Positions 6,987 to 10,578 of a stretch of DNA of 10,578 nt are shown one piece after another. Where the stretch lies: the NCBI GenBank assembly GCA_964504385.1, contig CAZDEF010000082.1:1-10578 (forward strand), written 5' to 3'. This DNA comes from Limiplasma sp964504385. Its GTDB lineage: Bacteria; Bacillota; Clostridia; Christensenellales; Aristaeellaceae. Made by a program: the position numbers and the translations under genes. Positions within the stretch are counted from its first letter, which is position 1, and each line of letters begins with the position of its first letter. Below the pieces are notes generated by a model. It saw nothing but the letters and a program-made list of their open reading frames with translations. It was not told where the DNA came from and ran no database searches.

Positions 6987-7919
6987 TCAGAGCGTTGAAA
7001 GCGCGTCGAAGAACAGCGGCGTGCCGCCGGTATGCAGGAACAGCACCCGTTTGTTCTGCCAGCCTTCCTTTTCCGCCAGCTTGCGCAGGGCGCAGTAGGC
7101 CTTGCCGGTATAGGTGCCGTCCATAGGCACGCCGTGCAGGCGCATCATATCACGGATGGTTTGCGCTACGTCCTCGTCGAACACGCCGTAGGACTGGCGG
7201 CGTTCGTCCCGCACCTCGATGCGCTGTTCGTCGATGGAGGCGTTCGTCAGCCACGCATTGGCGAAGGCGGCGATATGGCTGCGGGCGCTGGCGGCGTCGC
7301 GGGCGATGGACAGGCCGATGATGCGCTCGCTGCCGCCGGACAGCTGCTGGCCGCACAACAGGCCGGCCTGTGTCATGCCGGTGCCGCAGGCCAGCGCGAT
7401 CACGTCAAAATCGCCCTGCCGGCATATCTCGTCATACACGGGCACATAGGCGGAGGTAGGGGTAGCGCGGTTGCCCTGTCCGGTACGGTCGCCATAGATA
7501 TAGTAGGGGATATCACCCTGCCGGCGGATGGACTGCATGGCGCTATCCACGCTTTCGGCCACGCCTGTCTTCAGGCAGGGGAGGATGGTGGCGCCGAAGG
7601 AGCGGCAGAGTTTTTCATTGAACGCTTCGCGGCGCTGGCCGTCGTCATCGGCGGGAGACAGGAGGGTGATGGGGATCCCGCGGGCGGCGCAGAGGTTGCT
7701 GAGCACGCGGCACAGGTTGGAGCGTGCGTTGCCATAGGCCAGCATATGGGTACCGCCGACGGTTTGCATATGCTGCAGATAGGCCAGCCCGATACGGGCT
7801 TTATTGCCGCCGAAGGAAAAGGGCAGGAGGTCTTCGCGCTTCAGGAAAAAGGAATTATGGTGGGGGTCAGTTTCGAGTGGCTGGATGGGGGTTGGGGGGA
7901 AGGGGGGGAGCTGCAGCAT
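6987..7919 (-). CDS. PLP-dependent enzyme, D-cysteine desulfhydrase/ACC deaminase family
   Basis: A 310-residue fold-type II PLP enzyme. Known members break down D-cysteine or 1-aminocyclopropane-1-carboxylate, or act on other small amino acids. Visible motifs are the N-terminal PPTPIQPL, KREDLLPFSFGGNKAR (27-42) with the Schiff-base Lys40, a substrate-site loop GNARSNLCR (63-71), the phosphate-binding CGTGMT (178-183), YTGKAY (270-275) and HTGGTP (296-301) near the end. The length is typical. The loop normally reads QSNHxR or QSNQxR; here Gln is Arg66 and His/Gln is Leu69, so the substrate may differ. A GGAGG SD precedes the ATG. The gene stands alone between a long intergenic region and its own terminator, and no promoter was recognised upstream. 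Confidence 0.85.
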   Translation of the reverse strand: MLQLPPFPPTPIQPLETDPHHNSFFLKREDLLPFSFGGNKARIGLAYLQHMQTVGGTHMLAYGNARSNLCRVLSNLCAARGIPITLLSPADDDGQRREAFNEKLCRSFGATILPCLKTGVAESVDSAMQSIRRQGDIPYYIYGDRTGQGNRATPTSAYVPVYDEICRQGDFDVIALACGTGMTQAGLLCGQQLSGGSERIIGLSIARDAASARSHIAAFANAWLTNASIDEQRIEVRDERRQSYGVFDEDVAQTIRDMMRLHGVPMDGTYTGKAYCALRKLAEKEGWQNKRVLFLHTGGTPLFFDALSTL

Positions 7920-8042
7920 GGGGGAAGACCTCCGTTGGTTTTTGATGCGAGGTGGGTGAATTTCTTGTTTGTTGCGCTGGCGCGGGGCTGGTAGGTTGCT
8001 CCCCTTGCAGGGTGAGCGGAGGAGCAGCCCGCTCCGCTAGGG

Positions 8043-8095
8043 CCAGAGGGATGTCGGGGGGACCCCGCACCGATCCCCCCGAGACACCCCTCTGG
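8043..8095. repeat. Long imperfect inverted repeat
   Basis: CCAGAGGG-A-TGTC-GGGGGGA (8043-8062) pairs with the reverse complement in 8074-8095, differing by one mismatch and a two-base insertion. The loop has 11 bases. The C and G tracts make it very stable on paper. No T run follows on either strand. Confidence 0.8.
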
Positions 8096-8121
8096 ACTCC
8101 CCTCCTCCCAGCAGCACCGGA

Positions 8122-8149
8122 CATTCGCGGCGCTGAAGCGCCGCGAATG
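8122..8149. repeat. Perfect 12-bp hairpin with TGAA loop
   Basis: CATTCGCGGCGC (8122-8133) and GCGCCGCGAATG (8138-8149) pair perfectly around TGAA. It lacks a T tract, so a structural or repeat role is more likely than termination. Confidence 0.85.
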
Positions 8150-8187
8150 CCCTCCGCTTCTAACGTTCTTGCGCGCCGCTCCCTTCA

Positions 8188-8211
8188 GTCGAAGGGGCCC
8201 TGCCCTTCGAC
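8188..8211. repeat. Perfect 9-bp hairpin
   Basis: GTCGAAGGG (8188-8196) pairs with CCCTTCGAC (8203-8211) around GCCCTG. It is one of the palindromes in the intergenic cluster and carries no downstream T run. Confidence 0.75.
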
Positions 8212-8390
8212 CCGGTCGCTCTGGCGTGAGCAAGGGGTAAACCCCCCGTGGGCGCGGGGGGACTTTGCTAAGGAGCGTGAGCTATCTTCCGCGGACGCGG
8301 CGAGACCCGCCCTACTTCTGCCTTCGGCAGAGCTGGGCTACTGTAGGGTAACGGAGGGTAAATTGCGGCAATCCCCTTATCCCGCCCGCA

Positions 8391-8440
8391 GCCCTTCAAC
8401 ATCAGCTGTCAGCCGAAGGCTGGTGCTGATGTTGAAGGGC
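8391..8440. repeat. 50-base palindrome with nested GAA-loop hairpin
   Basis: A perfect 16-bp outer stem (8391-8406 with 8425-8440) encloses a small internal loop and a 5-bp inner stem CAGCC/GGCTG (8410-8414 with 8418-8422) closed by GAA. This is the longest fold in the intergenic region. No T run follows on the plus strand (GTGTACGG) or the minus strand (TGCGGGCG). Confidence 0.85.
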
Positions 8441-8506
8441 GTGTACGGACGCAGAATTCAATCAGCACAACGGCCTGTCACTTAGAATCATACAACATTC
8501 AGGGGT

Positions 8507-8525
8507 CAAGGGGCCGTGCCCCTTG
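8507..8525. repeat. Perfect 8-bp hairpin
   Basis: CAAGGGGC (8507-8514) pairs with GCCCCTTG (8518-8525) around CGT. It resembles the G/C-run palindromes scattered in GC-rich clostridial intergenic DNA. That comparison is from memory and was not searched. Confidence 0.7.
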
Positions 8526-8713
8526 TCGGGGAGGGGGTAAGGAGGATCCAAGGAGGCACCTGCGGTGGGCACTTGTTCCGGTACAATAAAGGCCCGAAGG
8601 GCGGGGAACCTCGACGTTCCCCCTGATCTCCTTGGCCGCCGGAGGCATTCCTGCTCCGCGTAAATAGGCGCTATAGAGAAGCGTCAAGCATGCCGCCGCA
8701 CGCCGCTTATACT

Positions 8714-9736
8714 TTACGGAAACTCCACATACTTATCATTCTTAAACATTTCCGCGATCTTCAAATACCGCGGATGCTTCTGCCGCCACCCCTCAGCCGT
8801 GGGATGTGCCAGCGCCGTGGTGTTGATGGTCACATCCGGCATGGCCTCGCGCAGCGCCTGTATATCCTCGTCGGATACAGGATTGCCCGGCAGCCAGAGC
8901 CGATCCAGATGCTTCAGCTCAAACAAGGGCGAAATGTCGCTGATGCTGCATTGCCCAATGTGCAGATCGATCAGATCGGGCAGCTTCGCCAGTACGCTGA
9001 TGTCCTCAATGCCGTCGTTCAGAAAGACCTCCAGATAAACCAGCTCATTCTGACTTTCCAGCGGCGTCAGATCGGTGATCTGATTGTCCACACAGATGAG
9101 CACGCGCAGCTTGGGCAGCTCGCGCAGGAATTCCAGACTGGTCACAGCATTGTGGCCAAAGTCCAAAGCCTTCAGCTCCCGGCAGTACTTGAGCGCGGAC
9201 AGATCGTTTTCATCGTGGCGGTCCTCGGTGTACAGAGCGTGCTTGGTGCAGAAGGCCGTGATGTCCGTACGGATCTGATGATGCGCCACCTTTACCTTGA
9301 ACAGATACTTTACATCCGGGTACCGGGTGACGAACTGCTCCATCTCATCGCCGGTGAACAGGCTGCCCAGACACTTCACATAGGTCGCGTTGGGGAAATA
9401 TTCCATGTACGCCAGCAGCTCCTCCATGTCGCGGAATTCGTTCCAGCCAAAGTCCAGCTCGGTGGAGTCGTACAGATAATTCTTCTTGAATACGCGCAAA
9501 CGGTACAGGAAGGTGGTGTCTGGGTAATCCTCGTTCAGCTGCTGCAGGTTCGCCAGACTGATGGCCTGCTTGGTGATATCCACCACGGCCGGCTTGCCCG
9601 CTTCATCCAGCAGGCTGCACAGGGTCTTGTACTTGTCCCATTTTTTGATGACGAACGCTTCTTCCTCTGCCGCAGCCAGCACACAGGGCAGCAGCACCAG
9701 CGCCAACACCATCGCGATCCACATTTTGCGTTTCAT
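8714..9736 (-). CDS. Exported leucine-rich-repeat protein
   Basis: A 340-residue protein with a signal peptide: a basic MKRK start, a hydrophobic core (about 6-20) and a likely signal-peptidase I site after the AAA at 21-23. Cys18 is preceded by Pro, so it is not a good lipobox. Residues 60-165 hold two loosely repeated modules of about 70 residues, marked by YPDTTFLYRLRV (71-82) and YPDVKYLFKVKV (139-150), each followed by a polar strand. Residues 184-300 form four to five canonical LRR units of 22-23 residues, such as LKALDFGHNAVTSLEFL and LIDLHIGQCSISDISPL. The C-terminus has a lysine- and aromatic-rich RYLKIAEMFKNDKYVEF segment and no sortase motif or anchor. Likely secreted or loosely cell-associated and protein-binding; the partner is unknown. 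The SD is GAAGAAGG, 8 bases before the ATG. It stands alone with its own promoter. Confidence 0.85.
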   Translation of the reverse strand: MKRKMWIAMVLALVLLPCVLAAAEEEAFVIKKWDKYKTLCSLLDEAGKPAVVDITKQAISLANLQQLNEDYPDTTFLYRLRVFKKNYLYDSTELDFGWNEFRDMEELLAYMEYFPNATYVKCLGSLFTGDEMEQFVTRYPDVKYLFKVKVAHHQIRTDITAFCTKHALYTEDRHDENDLSALKYCRELKALDFGHNAVTSLEFLRELPKLRVLICVDNQITDLTPLESQNELVYLEVFLNDGIEDISVLAKLPDLIDLHIGQCSISDISPLFELKHLDRLWLPGNPVSDEDIQALREAMPDVTINTTALAHPTAEGWRQKHPRYLKIAEMFKNDKYVEFP

Positions 9737-9771
9737 GATGCCAACCTTCTTCCGTGAAAAATAACAGTTTC

Positions 9772-9800
9772 AGGATAGCATTGCGGGTATTCTTTGTCAA
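9772..9800 (-). promoter_or_regulatory. Promoter of the LRR protein gene
   Basis: On the minus strand a perfect TTGACA -35 (9800-9795) is followed after 17 bases by TATCCT (9777-9772). The start would be near 9765, giving a leader of about 30 bases that contains the SD. Confidence 0.75.
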
Positions 9801-9837
9801 GGAAAGGCGGGCTTCCCCACACGCCTCTGAAAAAAAT

Positions 9838-9859
9838 CGAAAAATTTTTTCAAAAACTA
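9838..9859 (+). promoter_or_regulatory. hsp20: UP element upstream of the hsp20 promoter
   Basis: An A tract (9840-9844), T tract (9845-9850) and second A tract (9852-9856) sit directly before the -35 box. They match every fixed position of the published 22-base E. coli UP-element consensus bound by the RNA polymerase alpha subunit. The match in sequence is seen; activity in this organism is inferred. Confidence 0.65.
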
Positions 9860-9882
9860 TTGACTTTCTTTGACCTTTGACT
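9859..9882 (-). promoter_or_regulatory. CtsR-type operator over the hsp20 promoter
   Basis: Read on the minus strand, GGTCAAA-GAA-AGTCAAT (9875-9859) matches the CtsR heptad direct repeat (A/G-GTCAAA, NAN, A/G-GTCAAA) at all fixed positions but the last. A third heptad, AGTCAAA (9882-9876), abuts it. The site covers the -35 box, the spacer and the first base of the -10 box, so a bound CtsR would block the polymerase. CtsR itself is not encoded in this window. Confidence 0.75.
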
Positions 9883-9887
9883 ATAAT
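9860..9887 (+). promoter_or_regulatory. hsp20: hsp20 promoter
   Basis: TTGACT (9860-9865) and a perfect TATAAT (9882-9887) are 16 bases apart. Transcription should start near 9894, leaving a leader of about 130 bases before the ATG at 10024. Confidence 0.85.
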
Positions 9888-9893
9888 AAAATC

Positions 9894-10023
9894 ATCGTTC
9901 AGGAATGAACGGGGCGGCCAGCGACCACGATCCCCGCACGGCCTGCAAAAGGCCGCGATGCGACCCTACATGACTGGCGGTAGTACCAGCGGTGCAAGGC
10001 CAAAGCGAATGGAGGTTTGCATA
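9894..10023 (+). promoter_or_regulatory. Structured hsp20 5' leader, possible RNA thermometer
   Basis: The leader begins with CGTTCA/TGAACG (9896-9901 with 9906-9911) closed by a GGAA (GNRA) tetraloop, followed by CGGCC/GGCCG (9939-9943 with 9951-9955). Next, 9958-9971 can pair with 10009-10022: 12 of 14 positions pair (one G-U), with C-U and A-G mismatches. This duplex covers the GGAGG SD (10011-10015) and reaches to one base before the ATG. Imperfect stems over an SD are how heat-shock RNA thermometers work. A competing smaller stem (9994-9997 with 10017-10020) is possible. No folding energy was computed. Confidence 0.45.
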
Positions 10024-10485
10024 ATGAGTACCTATCTTCCCACTGTCTTTGGTGAAAACCTGATGGATGTTTTTGATGACTTCGACCGTAATTTCTTCCG
10101 CGGCTTCGGCAATGTGGACCGCGCACTGTACGGTAAGCATGCGCAGAACATGATGAAGACGGACGTGCGCGAAACGGATGAAGGCTATGAAGTGGATGTG
10201 GAGCTGCCCGGCTTCAAGAAGGACGAGATTCAGCTGGAGCTGAACAATGGCTACCTGACCATCTCCACGGAAAAAACGCTGGAGAAGGATCACGAGAACA
10301 AGAAGGGCAAGCTGCTCCGTCAGGAGCGCTACTCCGGCATGATGCAGCGCAGCTTCTATGTGGGCGAGTATCTGACGGAGGAGGACATCAAGGCTTCGTA
10401 TGAAAGCGGCGTCCTGCACCTGATCGTCCCCAAGAAGGAAGCACCGAAGGCCCCTGAAAAGAAAGTCATACTGATCGAGGGCTAA
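10024..10485 (+). CDS. hsp20: Hsp20 family small heat-shock protein
   Basis: A 153-residue alpha-crystallin-domain chaperone that binds unfolding proteins without ATP in the cytoplasm. The N-terminal arm (1-42) is rich in Phe and Asp (MDVFDDFDRNFF). The alpha-crystallin domain runs from about 43 to 137, with VDVELPGFKKDEI (57-69), LNNGYLTI (73-80), the RSFYVGEYL strand and the family A-x-x-x-x-GVL signature ASYESGVLHLIVPK (124-137). The C-terminal tail has the I-x-I oligomerisation motif in VILIEG (149-151). ATG 10024 is chosen because GGAGG lies 8 bases upstream and the family N-terminus starts there. In-frame ATGs at 9958, 9970 and 10009 lack SDs. Expression is probably controlled by CtsR at the promoter. 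Confidence 0.95.
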   Translation: MSTYLPTVFGENLMDVFDDFDRNFFRGFGNVDRALYGKHAQNMMKTDVRETDEGYEVDVELPGFKKDEIQLELNNGYLTISTEKTLEKDHENKKGKLLRQERYSGMMQRSFYVGEYLTEEDIKASYESGVLHLIVPKKEAPKAPEKKVILIEG

Positions 10486-10491
10486 ACAGAA

Positions 10492-10558
10492 GAACCCCAG
10501 TTCTCGCGGAAGCGTGAACTGGGGTTCAGACCGCTGACAAAGTCGTCAGCGGTCTTTT
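10492..10558 (+). terminator. Two-hairpin 3' end of hsp20
   Basis: The first hairpin has a perfect 12-bp stem (10492-10503 with 10516-10527), then a T-T mismatch and CGC/GCG closed by GGAA, with no T run. The second has a perfect 11-bp stem AGACCGCTGAC/GTCAGCGGTCT (10528-10538 with 10545-10555) followed by TTTT and is the real intrinsic terminator. The two abut with no spacer. Confidence 0.88.
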
Positions 10559-10578
10559 CAAATGGGAAAAGCAAGAAA

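Larger units (their letters stand above)
7920..8713. other. Palindrome-rich intergenic region without a convincing gene
   Basis: About 0.8 kb between two minus-strand genes. Open frames exist on both strands, but their translations are low-complexity, rich in Arg, Pro, Gly and Ser, have no recognisable motifs, and follow the palindromes. What it does hold is a dense series of inverted repeats: AGCGGAG/CTCCGCT (8015-8021 with 8032-8038), the five listed separately, CCCCCCG/CGGGGGG (8242-8248 with 8255-8261, flanked by AGCAA/TTGCT at 8229-8233 and 8265-8269), CTGCC/GGCAG (8318-8322 with 8326-8330) inside CCCTAC/GTAGGG (8310-8315 with 8343-8348), GCCC/GGGC (8592-8595 with 8599-8602) and GGGGAAC/GTTCCCC (8603-8609 with 8616-8622). 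None is followed by a good T run, so they are not plain terminators. Confidence 0.7.

Noticed and set aside
7841..8485. Open frames on both strands across the intergenic region
   Set aside because: The proteins are Pro/Gly/Arg/Ser-rich, are defined by the palindromes, have no SD of note and contain no motif.
8485..8513. Minus-strand TTGACC and TATGAT as a promoter
   Set aside because: The spacing is only 11 bases, far too short for sigma-A.
8582..8587. TACAAT as a -10 box in the palindrome region
   Set aside because: No acceptable -35 box 16-18 bases upstream (CCTGCG at 17).
8688..8703. Small GCGTGC/GCATGC hairpin as terminator of the LRR gene
   Set aside because: Only six pairs including one G-U, and no T run; the LRR terminator remains unidentified.
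8690..9757. 355-codon open frame on the plus strand
   Set aside because: Antisense to the LRR gene, which has a signal peptide, LRR periodicity, SD and promoter.
9839..9851. A5/T5 palindrome as an intrinsic terminator
   Set aside because: It has no GC stem and fits better as an UP element upstream of the hsp20 promoter.
9838..10023. CIRCE (HrcA) operator upstream of hsp20
   Set aside because: No TTAGCACTC-N9-GAGTGCTAA-like inverted repeat was found; the CtsR-type direct repeat explains the site.

Overview
The window is GC-rich, densely coded bacterial DNA. It carries AAGGAGG-type ribosome binding sites, sigma-A-type promoters, short-spaced co-directional genes, and a CtsR-type heat-shock operator. 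CtsR is a regulator of Gram-positive bacteria, so the best guess is a high-GC Firmicute, probably a gut Clostridia lineage (Oscillospirales or Christensenellales-like). The lineage is inferred, not shown. I see no rRNA, tRNA, CRISPR array, transposase or phage gene.

Layout. (1) 1-1626, plus strand: a promoter, a BadF/NagK-type sugar kinase and a GNAT acetyltransferase, ending in a strong stem-loop shared with the convergent operon. (2) 6969-1633, minus strand: a four-gene operon reading DegT/DnrJ/EryC1/StrS aminotransferase, Wzx-like flippase, ATP-grasp ligase, IlvD/Edd-family dehydratase. The stop and start codons of the first three genes overlap, and the dehydratase SD overlaps the ATP-grasp stop. 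(3) 7919-6987, minus strand: a PLP fold-type II enzyme of the D-cysteine desulfhydrase/ACC deaminase family, separated from the operon by a terminator. The operon promoter sits just ahead of that terminator, so operon transcripts should start past its first arm. (4) 7920-8713: about 0.8 kb without a convincing gene but packed with palindromes. (5) 9736-8714, minus strand: an exported leucine-rich-repeat protein with its own promoter. (6) 9838-10558, plus strand: a small heat-shock protein gene (Hsp20) with an UP element, a CtsR-type operator over its promoter, a roughly 130-nt structured leader that can hide its SD, and a two-hairpin 3' end.

How the parts may work together. The operon looks like a small module for making or decorating a cell-surface glycan: an amino-sugar transaminase, a lipid-linked glycan flippase, an ATP-dependent ligase and a (sugar-)acid dehydratase. 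It contains no glycosyltransferase, so it must work with enzymes encoded elsewhere or do something less standard. The kinase/acetyltransferase pair suggests amino-sugar salvage or modification.

The best candidates for new biology are the Hsp20 leader (possible RNA thermometer on top of CtsR control), the promoter/terminator overlap at 6916-6969, the palindrome cluster at 8015-8640, and the unusual four-gene surface-glycan operon.
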